A stretch of DNA of 64,000 nucleotides, taken from positions 434,001 through 498,000 of the forward strand of contig NZ_BMTU01000002.1 in NCBI RefSeq assembly GCF_014649835.1, given 5' to 3'. Shown here piece by piece: positions 46,590-56,441 of the stretch. Made by a program: the position numbers and the translations under genes. The notes beneath the pieces are model-generated. The model searched no databases. It was not told the DNA's origin and saw only the letters and a program-made list of their open reading frames with translations. Numbering within the stretch: position 1 is the stretch's first letter; the number at the start of each line of letters is the position of its first letter. This DNA comes from Streptomyces pilosus. Its GTDB lineage: Bacteria > Actinomycetota > Actinomycetes > Streptomycetales > Streptomycetaceae.

Positions 46590-49418
46590 GTGCTGTTCCT
46601 GCTTGCCGCCCATGCGGGTGTCGCGGCGGCGATCCCCTGGTGGCAGCGGCGGCTGGGCCGTGCCGTGTGGATCGTGGCGGCCCTGGTGCCGCTGGCGACG
46701 GTGGCCTGGGCGGGCACGTGGACGGCGGAGGTCCTGGACGGCGGGGACCACCGGGAGTCCCTGTCCTGGGCCCCGGCACTCGGGCTGACGATCGACCTGA
46801 GGCTGGACGCCCTGTCCCTGCTGATGCTGTGGATCGTCGCCGGCGTCGGAGCCCTGGTCCTGCTGTACTGCCGGTACTACGTCGAGCGGGACGCGGGCCG
46901 GCAGGCCGCCCTGCTGCTGGCCTTCGCCGGGACGATGGCGGGACTCGTGCTGGCCGACAACCTCTTCGTCCTGTACGTCTTCTGGGAACTGACCACGGTC
47001 GCCTCCTTCCTGCTCATCCAGCAACGCGGTGAGCGGGAGGAGGAGCGCCGCGCCGCCCGGCAGGCGCTGCTGGTGACCACGGCCGGCGGCCTGGTCATGC
47101 TGCTCGGCTTCATCATGCTCGGGCAGGCCGCGGGCACCTACCGCGTCTCGGAGATCCTGGCCGACCCACCGCGCGGCGGCACGGTGTCCGCCGCGGTCGT
47201 GCTCGTCCTGATCGGCGCGTTCGCCAAGTCCGGGCAGATGCCGCTGCACGGCTGGCTGCCCGCGGCGATGGTGGCCCCCACACCGGTCAGCGCCTACCTG
47301 CACGCGGCCGCGATGGTCAAGGCCGGGGTCTACCTGGTGGCCCGGCTGGCACCGGCCCTCGCCGAGGTGCCGCCGTGGCGGCCGATGGTGCTGGCCGTCG
47401 GTCTGACGACGATGGTGCTTGCCGCCTGGCGTGCCCTGCGCGCGACCGACCTCAAGCTGCTCCTGGCCTACGGCACGATCAGCGAACTCGGCATGCTGAC
47501 CGCCCTGCTGGGAGCCGGCACGCGGACCGCCGCGCTCGCCGGCACGGTGATGCTGCTCGCCCACGCGGCGTTCAAGGCGGCGCTGTTCCTGACGGTGGGG
47601 ATCCTGGACCACCGGACCGGGACCCGGGACATCCGGGAACTGTCGGGGGCGGGACGCCGTATGCCGGTGCTGTGCGCGGTCGCCGTGCTCGCCGCCGCCT
47701 CGATGGCCGGTCTTCCGCCGCTCCTGGGATTCGTCGGCAAGGAAGCCGCCCTGGAGGCGTTCTGGAAGGGCACGGACATCGGCGGCAACGAACTGCTGGG
47801 CGTGGCCCTGGTCATCGGCTCCGTCCTGACCGTGGCGTACGCGGCGCGGTTCGTGACGGGTGCCTTCGGCGGACGCCCGAACGCCGCGGTGGACGGGGCG
47901 GAGCGCCCCGAGCCCGGCTTCGTCGCACCGGTGGCCGTCCTGTCGGCCGCGGGCCTGGTGCTCGGCGTGGGACACGCGGCCACCGCGGCCGTCACGACCG
48001 CCTACGCGGACGTGTACCCGCCCGGACCGCACGGCCCGTACGAGCTGTCCCTGTGGCACGGCTTCACACCCGTGCTCGGCCTGTCGGCGCTCACCCTGCT
48101 CCTGGGCGCTCTCGTGCACGCGGTGGGCCCCGGCAGGTGGGCGGTGCCCCGGCTGCCGGACGTGCAGCGCGCCTTCGACCGCGCGACCGCGGGACTGGAC
48201 CGGCTGGCCACGGTCGTCACCCGGCACACCCAGGTGGGGTCGCTGCCGGTCTACCTGACCGTGCTGCTGGTCACCCTGGTGGCGGTGCCGGGTGTCGCGC
48301 TGGCGGCCGCGGCACCCTCGCCGGGCTCCCCGCCGCTGTGGTGGTCCCCGGTCGAGCCGTTCCTCGCGGTGGTGATCCTGGGGGCGGCCGCGGCCGTCGT
48401 CGCCACCCGGTACCGGCTGACCGGGGTGCTCCTCGCCGGCGCGGCGGGCTACGGGGTGGCGGCGGTGTTCGTGGTGCGGGGCGCGCCCGACCTGGCGCTC
48501 ACCCAGTTCCTCGTGGAGACCATGACGCTGGCCATGGTGGTCTTCGTACTGCGCCGCATGCCGCCCCGGTTCAGCCCGGGCCGGGTCCGCCGGCGCGCCC
48601 GCCTCGTGCGGGCCGCGGCGGCCGGGGCCGTGGGCGTCCTCGTCACCTGCTTCGCCCTGGTCGCCTCCGCCGCCCGCACGGCTCCGGCGATCTCGACGGA
48701 GTACGCGCGGCAGGCCGCGGAGACGGGTGCCAAGAACGTCGTCAACGCCATCATCGTCGACTTCCGCGCGCTGGACACCGTGGGAGAGATCGCGGTGCTG
48801 CTGGTCACGGCGGTCGGCGTCATGAGCCTGGTACGGGTGCGCGGAGCCGAGGAGCGGATCCCGGGCGGCGGCGCGCCCGGCACGTTCCCGACCGCGCACT
48901 GGGACGAACCGGCGCGGACCTGGCTGCCGGGCGCCGGCGAACGGCCCGGCGGCGAACGGTCGGTGCTGCTGGAGGTGGCCACCCGTCTGCTGTTCCCCTC
49001 GATCCTCCTGCTGTCGCTGTTCCTGCTGTTCTCCGGCCACTACCGCCCGGGTGGCGGCTTCTCCGGCGGCCTGGTGGCCGGCCTGGCCTTCGTGCTGCGG
49101 TACCTGGTGGGCGGACGGGCGGATCTCGGGGCGGCCGTCCGGGTGCCGGCGGGCGCGGTCGCCGGCTCGGGCCTGATGCTCGCGGCCGGCGTCGGCCTCG
49201 CACCCCTCGCCTTCGGCGGCGTACCGCTGGAGAGCGCGCTGGTGACGGTCCGTCCGCCGCTGCTCGGCACGGTCGAGATCGCCACCAACCTGTTCTTCGA
49301 CGTCGGTGTCTACCTGCTCGTCGTCGGAGTCGTACTGAAACTGCTGTCGGGAGTGGGCGTCTCGCTCGAACACGACGGCACCCCGGCGGACGGGGAGAGG
49401 GAGGGAAGTCACCGGTGA
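46590..49418 (+). CDS. mrpA: Mrp antiporter subunit A with fused MnhB domain
   Basis: 942 residues. The N-terminal two thirds is a NuoL-like proton channel (LADNLFVLYVFWELTTVASF; AKSGQMPLHGWLPAAMVAPT; PVSAYLHAAAMVKAGVYLVA; LLAYGTISELGMLTALLGAG; LLAHAAFKAALFLTVGILDH), with the conserved Lys and His residues present. The MrpA C-terminal domain (DLALTQFLVETMTLAMVVFV) and an MnhB domain (LLFPSILLLSLFLLFSGHYR; PGGGFSGGLVAGLAFVLRYL) follow, so A and B are one polypeptide. It exchanges Na+ for H+. The GTG at 46590 follows AAGGAG by 8 bases and fits the family N-terminus. Confidence 0.93.
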   Translation: MLFLLAAHAGVAAAIPWWQRRLGRAVWIVAALVPLATVAWAGTWTAEVLDGGDHRESLSWAPALGLTIDLRLDALSLLMLWIVAGVGALVLLYCRYYVERDAGRQAALLLAFAGTMAGLVLADNLFVLYVFWELTTVASFLLIQQRGEREEERRAARQALLVTTAGGLVMLLGFIMLGQAAGTYRVSEILADPPRGGTVSAAVVLVLIGAFAKSGQMPLHGWLPAAMVAPTPVSAYLHAAAMVKAGVYLVARLAPALAEVPPWRPMVLAVGLTTMVLAAWRALRATDLKLLLAYGTISELGMLTALLGAGTRTAALAGTVMLLAHAAFKAALFLTVGILDHRTGTRDIRELSGAGRRMPVLCAVAVLAAASMAGLPPLLGFVGKEAALEAFWKGTDIGGNELLGVALVIGSVLTVAYAARFVTGAFGGRPNAAVDGAERPEPGFVAPVAVLSAAGLVLGVGHAATAAVTTAYADVYPPGPHGPYELSLWHGFTPVLGLSALTLLLGALVHAVGPGRWAVPRLPDVQRAFDRATAGLDRLATVVTRHTQVGSLPVYLTVLLVTLVAVPGVALAAAAPSPGSPPLWWSPVEPFLAVVILGAAAAVVATRYRLTGVLLAGAAGYGVAAVFVVRGAPDLALTQFLVETMTLAMVVFVLRRMPPRFSPGRVRRRARLVRAAAAGAVGVLVTCFALVASAARTAPAISTEYARQAAETGAKNVVNAIIVDFRALDTVGEIAVLLVTAVGVMSLVRVRGAEERIPGGGAPGTFPTAHWDEPARTWLPGAGERPGGERSVLLEVATRLLFPSILLLSLFLLFSGHYRPGGGFSGGLVAGLAFVLRYLVGGRADLGAAVRVPAGAVAGSGLMLAAGVGLAPLAFGGVPLESALVTVRPPLLGTVEIATNLFFDVGVYLLVVGVVLKLLSGVGVSLEHDGTPADGEREGSHR

Positions 49419-49843
49419 ACTCGGTCGACGTGACGATGGCACTGGTGGTCGGCGGCCTGTTCACCGCGGGATTCCACCTCATGCTCCAGCGGTCACTGAT
49501 GCGGATCGTCTTCGGCTTCATCCTGCTCGGCCACGGCACCAACCTGCTGCTGCTGGTGGTCGGGGGCAGCCCGGGACGGCCACCGGTCGTGCAGGGGGAG
49601 GGGACCGCGCCGACGGCCGACCCGCTGCCGCAGGCCATGGCCCTCACGGCGATCGTGATCACCTTCGGTCTCACCGTCTTCCTCGTGGCCCTGGCCTACC
49701 GGTCCTGGCGCCTGTCCGGGCACGACGAGGTGCGCGACGACCTGGAGGACCGGCGGATCGGCACCGCCCGGGAACGCGCCGGGAACGACCCAGGACCGGA
49801 ACACGGTGCGGTGGACGGCACGACGGACGGAGCGGACCGATGA
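49415..49843 (+). CDS. mrpC: Mrp antiporter subunit C (NuoK-like)
   Basis: 142 residues with three membrane helices: VTMALVVGGLFTAGFHLMLQ, RIVFGFILLGHGTNLLLLVV (the MnhC GxxLLxxxxNL motif) and ALTAIVITFGLTVFLVALAY with the conserved PLPQAMALTAIVI stretch. An acidic hydrophilic tail follows. It is a NuoK-like channel subunit. The GTG overlaps the mrpA stop by four bases. Confidence 0.93.
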   Translation: MNSVDVTMALVVGGLFTAGFHLMLQRSLMRIVFGFILLGHGTNLLLLVVGGSPGRPPVVQGEGTAPTADPLPQAMALTAIVITFGLTVFLVALAYRSWRLSGHDEVRDDLEDRRIGTARERAGNDPGPEHGAVDGTTDGADR

Positions 49844-51369
49844 CGGGCGTCCTGCCGGCCCTTCCCGTCCTGCTGCCGGTCCTGGGCGCCGGCCTGACCC
49901 TGTTCCCCCTGTCCCACGCCGTGGTGCGCGCCCTCAGTACGGGCGTCCTCACCCTCGTCCTGGCCTGTGAGGCCGCACTCCTCGTGCTGGCCGACACCCG
50001 CGGACCGCAGGCGCTGCACGTCGGCGGCTGGCCCGCCCCGCTCGGCGTCACCCTCGTGGCCGACCGGCTGTCGGCCCTGCTGCTCACCGTGTCCACACTG
50101 GTCGCCCTGGCCGTGCTGGTCTTCGCCATCGGCCAGGGCACCGCCGAGGACCGCACCCCCTCCGTGGTGGTCTTCCACCCCGCCTTCCTGCTGCTCATCA
50201 CGGGCGTCAGCCTGGCCTTCCTCTCCGGCGACCTGTTCAACCTCTTCGTCGCCTTCGAGGTGATGCTCGCCGCGTCGTACGTGCTGATCACCCTGGACGC
50301 CGACGAGAACCGCACCCGTGCGGGAATGACGTACACGATCGTCAGCCTGACGTCGTCCCTGCTGTTCCTCTCCCTGATCGCCCTGGTCTACGCGGCCACC
50401 GGCACCGTCACGCTGGCCCAGCTCGGTCCGCGGCTCGCCGAACTGCCCGACGGGCTGCGCGGCGCGTTCGCCCTGCTCCTGCTGACGGTCCTCGGCATCA
50501 AGACGGCCGTCATCCCCCTGCACTTCTGGCTGCCCGACAGCTACCCCACCGCCCCCGCGCCGATCACCGCCGTGTTCGCCGCCCTGCTGACCAAGGTCGG
50601 CGTGTACGCGCTGCTGCGCACCCAGACGCTGCTCTTCCCCCGCACCGACGTGTGGACCCTGCTGGCCTGCGCGGCGATCATCACCATGATCGTGGGGATC
50701 CTCGGCGCCATCGCCCAGGACGACCTCAACCGGCTGCTGTCCTTCACCCTGGTCAGTCACATCGGTTTCATGCTGTTCGGGCTGGCGCTCTTCGACGCGC
50801 GGGGCCTGACCGGCTCCATCCTCTACGTCATCCACCACATCGTCGTCCAGGCGGCCCTCTTCCTCGCCGCCGGGCTCGTCGTGGGCCGGACCGGCACCGC
50901 GGCGCTGCACCGGATGGCGGGGCGGTGGCCCCCGGGCGTCCTGGTGATCGCGCTGTTCGCGGTCCCCGCCATGAGCCTGTCGGGGATCCCGCCGTTCTCC
51001 GGCTTCGTCGCCAAGCTGGCCCTCCTCGAGGCCGGAGTGGCGCAGGGCGGCCCGGTGGCGTACGCACTCGCCGCGGCGGCCCTCCTCACCAGCCTCCTGA
51101 CGCTGTACGCCATGACCCGGGTGTGGACCGTGGCCTTCACCGCGCGGGTGGCCGGCCACCGCGAGGAGCCACCGCCGGAACCGGACACCCCGGCGGCCCG
51201 CCCGAGCGGGACGCGGTTCATGTTCGCCGCGGCGGCCGGCATGACGGTGGCCGGGATCGCGATCGCCGTGTGCGCGGGTCCGCTCGCCGAGCTCGGTGAG
51301 CGGGCGGCCGAGGACCTGCTGCACCCGCGGGACTACCGATCCGCCGTCCTGGGGGAGGGGGACCGGTGA
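49840..51369 (+). CDS. mrpD: Mrp antiporter subunit D (NuoN/M-like)
   Basis: 509 residues, about 14 membrane helices. Family elements are FLSGDLFNLFVAFEVMLAAS, LGIKTAVIPLHFWLPDSYPT, PAPITAVFAALLTKVGVYAL, AQDDLNRLLSFTLVSHIGFM and HHIVVQAALFLAAGLVVGRT, with the key Glu in TM5 (AFEVMLAAS) and Lys in TM7 (LLTKVG) intact. It is the second proton-channel subunit of the antiporter. The start overlaps mrpC (ATGA) and the stop overlaps mrpE (GTGA). Confidence 0.94.
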   Translation: MTGVLPALPVLLPVLGAGLTLFPLSHAVVRALSTGVLTLVLACEAALLVLADTRGPQALHVGGWPAPLGVTLVADRLSALLLTVSTLVALAVLVFAIGQGTAEDRTPSVVVFHPAFLLLITGVSLAFLSGDLFNLFVAFEVMLAASYVLITLDADENRTRAGMTYTIVSLTSSLLFLSLIALVYAATGTVTLAQLGPRLAELPDGLRGAFALLLLTVLGIKTAVIPLHFWLPDSYPTAPAPITAVFAALLTKVGVYALLRTQTLLFPRTDVWTLLACAAIITMIVGILGAIAQDDLNRLLSFTLVSHIGFMLFGLALFDARGLTGSILYVIHHIVVQAALFLAAGLVVGRTGTAALHRMAGRWPPGVLVIALFAVPAMSLSGIPPFSGFVAKLALLEAGVAQGGPVAYALAAAALLTSLLTLYAMTRVWTVAFTARVAGHREEPPPEPDTPAARPSGTRFMFAAAAGMTVAGIAIAVCAGPLAELGERAAEDLLHPRDYRSAVLGEGDR

Positions 51370-51977
51370 CCGGCCCGACGGACACCCCGCGCCGCGGCCG
51401 CCGGGCGCTGCGCCATCTGCCGCTGGTGGTCTGGCTGTGGATCCTGTGGATCCTGCTGTGGGGCTCCACCGGATCGACCGGGCCGGTGGTGTTCGCCGGC
51501 GGCCTGCTCGTGGCCGTCGCCGTGGTCGTGTCCTTCCCCCTGCCTCCCCTGCAGCCGGGAGCGGTGCCCCGGCCACTGCGGATCGGGCGACTGCTGGCCC
51601 ACCTGCTCACGGACATCGTCGGAGCCGGCGCCACCGTCGCCTGGCAGGCGCTGCGCCACGGCAGGAGAACCTCCACGGCGATCATCGAGGTCCCGCTGCG
51701 GGTCGACACCGACCTGCTGATCACCCTGGTGGCCGAGGTCGTCACCATCAACCCGGGCACCGTGGTGACGGAGATCGACCGGCGCCGCGGGGTGCTGTAC
51801 GTGCACGCGCTGCCGATCCGCGACGAACGGGACCTCGCCCGCCTCCGCGAGGAGGTGCGGGCCGTGGAACGCCGGGTCGCGCGCGCGGTCGGCCACAGCC
51901 ATGGCCCCGACGACCGGGAACCTGCCCCCGGCGCACCGGACGGGCCGCAGGAACAGTCCCGCGAGGGGGAGCGATGA
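51366..51977 (+). CDS. mrpE: Mrp antiporter subunit E
   Basis: 203 residues. Two or three N-terminal membrane helices (LPLVVWLWILWILLWGSTGS; VVFAGGLLVAVAVVVSFPLP) and the MnhE cytoplasmic domain (LLAHLLTDIVGAGATVAWQA; LLITLVAEVVTINPGTVVTE; VLYVHALPI). The TxNPGTxV motif is characteristic. The subunit is needed for assembly of the complex. It is coupled on both sides by four-base overlaps. Confidence 0.92.
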   Translation: MTGPTDTPRRGRRALRHLPLVVWLWILWILLWGSTGSTGPVVFAGGLLVAVAVVVSFPLPPLQPGAVPRPLRIGRLLAHLLTDIVGAGATVAWQALRHGRRTSTAIIEVPLRVDTDLLITLVAEVVTINPGTVVTEIDRRRGVLYVHALPIRDERDLARLREEVRAVERRVARAVGHSHGPDDREPAPGAPDGPQEQSREGER

Positions 51978-52240
51978 CGGTGCTCTACGGCGTCACCCTG
52001 ACCGTGCTGGCCGTGGCCGGCCTGCTGACACTTTTGCGCCTGGTCCGCGGCCCGGCCGCGCTCGACCGCATCATGGCGCTCGACGTCCTCGTGACCATGG
52101 TCCTCGCCGGGACCGCCGTGGGCATGATCGCGCGGGACGACACCACGTCCGCCCCCGTGCTCGTCGTCGTCGCCCTCCTCGCCTTCATCGGGTCGGTGAC
52201 GGCGGCTCACCTGATCGAGAAGCGCAAGGGGATGCGATGA
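51974..52240 (+). CDS. mrpF: Mrp antiporter subunit F
   Basis: 88 residues with three membrane helices: LYGVTLTVLAVAGLLTLLRL, VRGPAALDRIMALDVLVTMV (the MnhF RGPxxxDRxxALD motif) and APVLVVVALLAFIGSVTAAH. The conserved Asp in the second helix is present. The ATG overlaps the mrpE stop, and its own stop overlaps the mrpG start. Confidence 0.93.
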   Translation: MTVLYGVTLTVLAVAGLLTLLRLVRGPAALDRIMALDVLVTMVLAGTAVGMIARDDTTSAPVLVVVALLAFIGSVTAAHLIEKRKGMR

Positions 52241-52629
52241 CCGTCGTACGGGACGTCGTCACGGCGGTGCTCCTCCCGGCCGGAGCCGTCTTCTGCCTGC
52301 TGGGCGCGCTGGGACTGCACCGCTTCCCCGACACCGTGAGCCGGCTGCACGCCGCCGCCAAGGCACAGACGCTGGGAGTGCTGCTCGTCCTGGTGGGAGC
52401 GGCCGCGCAGATGTCGCCGCGTCACGCCCCGGTGCTGCTCCTCGTCGCCCTCTTCCAGCTGTTCACCGTGCCGATCACCAGTCAGATCATCGCCCGCACG
52501 GCCTACCGCACCCACGGACTCGACCGCGACCGGCTGCTGCGCGACGAGCTCGGGGACCGTCTCGCCCGCGACGGCACGCCCGTGGACGCCGGGGACGGTG
52601 CCGGACGGGACGACGACGCGGAGCGCTGA
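52237..52629 (+). CDS. mrpG: Mrp antiporter subunit G
   Basis: 130 residues. Three membrane helices carry the MnhG pattern: LLPAGAVFCLLGALGLHRFP, DTVSRLHAAAKAQTLGVLLV (the RFPDxxxRLHAxxKxxTLG motif) and LLVALFQLFTVPITSQIIAR. An acidic tail ends the protein. Last gene of the A(B)-C-D-E-F-G operon. A hairpin terminator follows about 90 bp downstream. Confidence 0.93.
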   Translation: MTVVRDVVTAVLLPAGAVFCLLGALGLHRFPDTVSRLHAAAKAQTLGVLLVLVGAAAQMSPRHAPVLLLVALFQLFTVPITSQIIARTAYRTHGLDRDRLLRDELGDRLARDGTPVDAGDGAGRDDDAER

Positions 52630-52718
52630 CGGGGGCCGGCGCCCGGACCGCCCCCGCCCGGCGGTACGGGCGCGGACAGGCGGCGGACCGGGGACCGCGG
52701 TGCGCGGGGCACCGCCGT

Positions 52719-52756
52719 CCGGGCCCCGCCCGCCACCGTGGACGGACGGGGCCCGG
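52719..52756. terminator. bidirectional terminator hairpin
   Basis: Perfect 10-bp stem (CCGGGCCCCG, 52719-52728, with 52747-52756) around an 18-nt loop that can pair further. It lies between the convergent mrpG and htpG genes. Confidence 0.7.
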
Positions 52757-52763
52757 CGTCACC

Positions 52764-54662
52764 TCACAGGGTGCGCTCCAGCCGGTCCGCCATCTGCTGG
52801 ACGAAGCGCGCCGGGTCCTTCGGCCGGCCGCCCTCCGCCAGCACGGCCAGCGTGTGGAGCAGTTCGGCGGTCTCGGTGAGTTCCGCGTGGTCCCCACGCT
52901 CCCCGTACGCCTCGTTCAGGCCCTTCACCAGGGCGTGGTCCGGGTTGAGTTCGAGGATGCGCCGGGCGCGCGGCACCTCCTGGCCCATGGCCCGGTACAT
53001 GCTCTCCAGCGCCGGCGTCATGTCGTTCGCGTCGGCCACCAGACAGGCCGGCGAGACCGTCAGCCGCGTCGACAGCCGCACCTCCTTGACGTCCTCCTCC
53101 AGCCGCTCCCGCATCCAGCCGAGCAGGCCCGCGTACGCCTCGGCCTGCTTCTCCCGGTCGTCCTCGCCGCGGTCGTCCTCCCGGGCGGCGAGGTCGATCT
53201 CGCCCTTGGCCACCGACCGGAGCCGCTTGCCCTCGAACTCGCCCACCGCGTCGGTCCACACCTCGTCGACCGGGTCGGTGAGCAGCAGCACCTCGATACC
53301 GCGCTCCCGGAAGGCCTCCATGTGCGGGGAACCGTCGACGCTCTCACGGGACTCGCCGGTGATGTAGTAGATGTCGTCCTGCCCGTCCGGCATCCGCTCC
53401 ACGTACTGCTTCAGCGTGACCGTCTCCCCCTCCCCGCGGGTGGTCGCGAACGACGCCACCGCCAGCAGCGCGTCACGGTTGTCGGGGTCGGTGACCAGTC
53501 CCTCCTTCAGCACCGCGCCGAACTCCCGCCAGAAGGTGGCGTACCGCTCGGCGTCACCGGTCAGCATGCTCTTGACCGACGCCAGCACCTTCTTGGTCAG
53601 CCGGCGCTGCATCATCCGGATGTGCCGGTCCTGCTGGAGGATCTCGCGGGACACATTCAGCGAGAGGTCCTGGGCGTCCACCACACCCTTGACGAAGCGC
53701 AGGTACGGCGGCAGCAGCGCCTCGCAGTCGTCCATGATGAAGACGCGCTTCACGTAGAGCTGCAGCCCGTGCCGGAAGTTCTGGTTGAACAGGTCGTGCG
53801 GGGCGTGCGAGGGGAGGAACAGCAGGGCCTGGTACTCGAAGGTGCCCTCGGCCTGCAACTGGACGGTCTCCAGGGGTTCGCGCCAGTCGTGGCCGATGTG
53901 CTTGTACAGCTCGTGGTACTCCTCCTCGGACACCTCCTCGCGCGAGCGTGCCCACAGCGCCTTCATCGAGTTCAGCGTCTCGGGCTCCGCCACACCGCCG
54001 TCCCCGTCCTTCTCGCCGACCAGCTTCACCGGCCAGGTGATGAAGTCCGAGTACCGCTTGACGATCTCCTTGATCTTCCACACCGAGGTGTAGTCGTGCA
54101 GCTGGTTGTCCGGGTCGGCCGGCTTGAGGTGCAGGACGACCGAGGTGCCCCGGGGCGCGTCGTCGACCCGTTCCAGGGTGTAGGTGCCCTCGCCGCGGGA
54201 CGTCCAGCGGGTGCCCTGCGGCTCCCCGGCCCGGCGGGTGAGCAGGGTGACCTCGTCCGCGACCATGAATCCCGAGTAGAAGCCGACGCCGAACTGGCCG
54301 ATCAGGCCCTCCGCCCCGGCCGCGTCCTGCGCCTCCTTCAGCTCCCGCAGGAACGCGGCGGTGCCCGAGTTGGCGATGGTGCCGATGAGCTGCCCGACCT
54401 CGTCGTACGACATTCCGATGCCGTTGTCCCGCACGGTGAGCGTGCGGGCCTCCCGGTCGATCTCGAGCTCGATGTGCAGGTCGGAGACGTCGGCGTCGAG
54501 CGTGTCGTCCCGCAGCACGGCCAGACGCAGCTTGTCGAGCGCGTCGGAGGCGTTGGAGACGAGTTCACGAAGGAAGACGTCCTTGTTCGAGTAGACCGAA
54601 TGGATCATCAGCTGGAGCAGCTGACGGGCCTCTACCTGGAACTCAAACGTTTCGGTCGGCAT
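52764..54662 (-). CDS. htpG: Hsp90-family chaperone HtpG
   Basis: 632 residues, full length. The GHKL ATPase domain has [54 protein letters not shown] and [20 protein letters not shown]. The middle domain has [20 protein letters not shown] and [20 protein letters not shown]. The C-terminal dimerisation domain ([20 protein letters not shown]) is intact. It is a cytoplasmic ATP-dependent chaperone dimer. Single gene; no CIRCE or HAIR element was recognised in the short upstream region. The ATG at 54662 starts [18 protein letters not shown]. Confidence 0.96.
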
Positions 54663-54730
54663 GGTTCGCGATTACCTCACTGGTCCATGAATCGCCGGAT
54701 ACTGGCGCGCCCACTGTAGTCAACGCACCG

Positions 54731-55342
54731 TCACCTTCCGGCCGCATGCCCCGGACCGGGCGCCGTCACCGCCGAGTCCAGCAGCGGGCCGAGTTCCCGG
54801 GACACCTCCGTCAGGGCCCGGGAGCTGCGCTCGGCGCGGGCGAGGAGGATCGCCCCCTCGAGCGAACTGATCATGAGCGTGGCGAGGGGACCCGCGCGTC
54901 CGGCGGGGACCCCCAGGTCCGTCAGGGCCCGCGCCACCGCCGTCGTCCACTCGGTGAAGGCGGCGGACGCGGCCTCCCGCGCGGAGTCCGTGGACGTCGC
55001 GAGATCCACCGTGGCGGCGGCCACGGGACAGCCCCCGGCGAAGCCGTCGGCCTCGTACTCGTCCGTCCACTGCCGGACCATCTCGGCGAACAGCAGGGCG
55101 GGCGTCGGCTCGGGCAGCGCGGCCAGGAAGCGGGCCACACGCTTCCCGGCGTACCGGCCCGCCCAGCCCACCGCCTCGTTGACGAGCTGCTCCTTGCCGC
55201 CGGGGAAGTAGTGCTGGAGCGATCCGCGCGGCGCCCGGGCGTGCGCGGCGACCTCGCGCATCCCTGTCGCGCCGACCCCGTCGCGCCGGATCAGCTGGGC
55301 AGCGCTGAACACCATCCGCTCTCTCGGTCCCCGTCCGGACAC
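54731..55342 (-). CDS. TetR-family regulator (LmrA/YxaF type)
   Basis: 203 residues. The N-terminal TetR helix-turn-helix is [51 protein letters not shown]. The ligand domain, with [18 protein letters not shown], matches the LmrA/YxaF C-terminal type, in which a conserved G-C-P-V motif occurs. The GTG at 55342 is chosen because GGGAGGTGG lies just upstream; an earlier GTG at 55360 is possible. It is divergent from an NAD(P)-dependent dehydrogenase with two identical-pattern operators between, so probably represses both. Confidence 0.88.
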   Translation of the reverse strand: MSGRGPRERMVFSAAQLIRRDGVGATGMREVAAHARAPRGSLQHYFPGGKEQLVNEAVGWAGRYAGKRVARFLAALPEPTPALLFAEMVRQWTDEYEADGFAGGCPVAAATVDLATSTDSAREAASAAFTEWTTAVARALTDLGVPAGRAGPLATLMISSLEGAILLARAERSSRALTEVSRELGPLLDSAVTAPGPGHAAGR

Positions 55343-55380
55343 CCGCCACCTCCCGCCCACATGCCTTGCGCCCCGACCCT

Positions 55381-55421
55381 ATGACCGCCGTCATGGCAGC
55401 CGCTACTATGACGACGGTCAT
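55381..55421. promoter_or_regulatory. twin TetR-type operators ATGAC-n4-GTCAT
   Basis: Two palindromes of the form ATGAC-n4-GTCAT, at 55381-55394 (ATGACCGCCGTCAT) and 55408-55421 (ATGACGACGGTCAT), 27 bp apart centre to centre, both preceded by CT. They occupy the gap between the TetR gene and the divergent dehydrogenase where the two promoters must lie. Confidence 0.75.
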
Positions 55422-55478
55422 GACGGACATCCGGGAAGTGGCCCGCCCCGCGGCGCGGCCGGGAAACGGCGGTGCGAC

Positions 55479-56387
55479 GTGCTCGTGGGTTTCATCGGAC
55501 TGGGAGTCATGGGCCGGCCCATGGCGCTCAACCTCGTCCGGGCCGGAACGCCCCTCGTCGTGTGGAACCGCACGCCCGAGCGGTGCGCGCCCCTGCGCGA
55601 GGCCGGGGCGGAGCAGGCCGCGAGCGCCGCCGAGGTCTTCGAACGGGCCGCCACCGTGATCCTCATGCTGGCCGACGAAGCGGCCGTGGACGCGGTGCTG
55701 GGCCGGGGCACACCGGACTTCGCCACCCGTGTCGCCGGGCACACCGTCGTCCACATGGGCACCACGTCGCCGGAACACTCGGCCGCCCTCCAGGACGACA
55801 TCCGCGGCGCGGGCGGCGCGTACGCCGAGGTCCCGGTGTCCGGATCCCGGACCCCCGCTGAGCGGGGCCGTCTCGTCGCGATGCTCGCGGGCGACGACCA
55901 CGCGCTGGCCTCCGTACGGCCCCTGATCGCCCCGATGTGCGGCGAGGCGTTCGACTGCGGCCCCGTGCCGAACGCCCTGCTGATGAAACTCTCCGTGAAC
56001 CTGTTCCTGATCACCCAGGTCACCGGCCTGACCGAAGCCTTCCACTTCGCCGACCGGCACGGGCTGGACCGCGGCCGCTTCCTCGACGTCCTGGCCGCGG
56101 GGCCGATGGCCAGTGCCGTCTCTACGATGAAGGCCCCCAAACTGCTCACCCGGGACTTCACGGTCCAGGCCGCGGCCACCGACGTGCTGAAGAACAACCG
56201 CCTCATCGCCGGGGCCGCCCGCAGGGCCCGGCTCGCCTCCCCGCTCCTCGACGTCTGTCACACCCTCTTCGACGAGACGGTGGCCCGCGGCCACGGCGGC
56301 GAGGACATGGTGGCCGTGCTGCGCGCGCTGGAGGCCAGGACGGACGGCGCGCGCTCCGGCGCCCCGGTCGACGACGGCCCTCGCTGA
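55479..56387 (+). CDS. NAD(P)-dependent beta-hydroxyacid dehydrogenase family protein
   Basis: 302 residues of the 3-hydroxyisobutyrate/6-phosphogluconate dehydrogenase-like family. The Rossmann motif is [20 protein letters not shown], with [10 protein letters not shown] selecting NADP(H)-like binding (Arg after N), the substrate-binding MGTTSPEHS and [20 protein letters not shown], and [20 protein letters not shown] where the usual catalytic K-x-x-x-N (Lys in MKLSVN) is present. It could also be an imine-reductase or glyoxylate-reductase relative. GTG start. The gene is divergent from the TetR regulator and probably controlled by it. Confidence 0.87.
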   Translation: MLVGFIGLGVMGRPMALNLVRAGTPLVVWNRTPERCAPLREAGAEQAASAAEVFERAATVILMLADEAAVDAVLGRGTPDFATRVAGHTVVHMGTTSPEHSAALQDDIRGAGGAYAEVPVSGSRTPAERGRLVAMLAGDDHALASVRPLIAPMCGEAFDCGPVPNALLMKLSVNLFLITQVTGLTEAFHFADRHGLDRGRFLDVLAAGPMASAVSTMKAPKLLTRDFTVQAAATDVLKNNRLIAGAARRARLASPLLDVCHTLFDETVARGHGGEDMVAVLRALEARTDGARSGAPVDDGPR

Positions 56388-56403
56388 GGCCCTGCGCAGG
56401 GCC
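56388..56403 (+). terminator. short palindromic hairpin after the dehydrogenase gene
   Basis: GGCCCTGCGCAGGGCC, a perfect 16-bp palindrome directly after the stop codon (6-bp stem, GCGC loop). It could act as a weak terminator before the RsbQ-like operon. Confidence 0.5.
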
Positions 56404-56441
56404 ACGGAGGGATCACCGGCCCGGCGTGCGAGCATGGGCTG

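Noticed and set aside
45279..49442. Minus-strand open frame of nearly 1,400 codons antisense to mrpA
   Set aside because: Only its downstream third (the coiled-coil gene, starting at 46187) is real. The rest is a shadow caused by high GC at third codon positions, with His/Gln/Arg/Gly-rich low-complexity translation.
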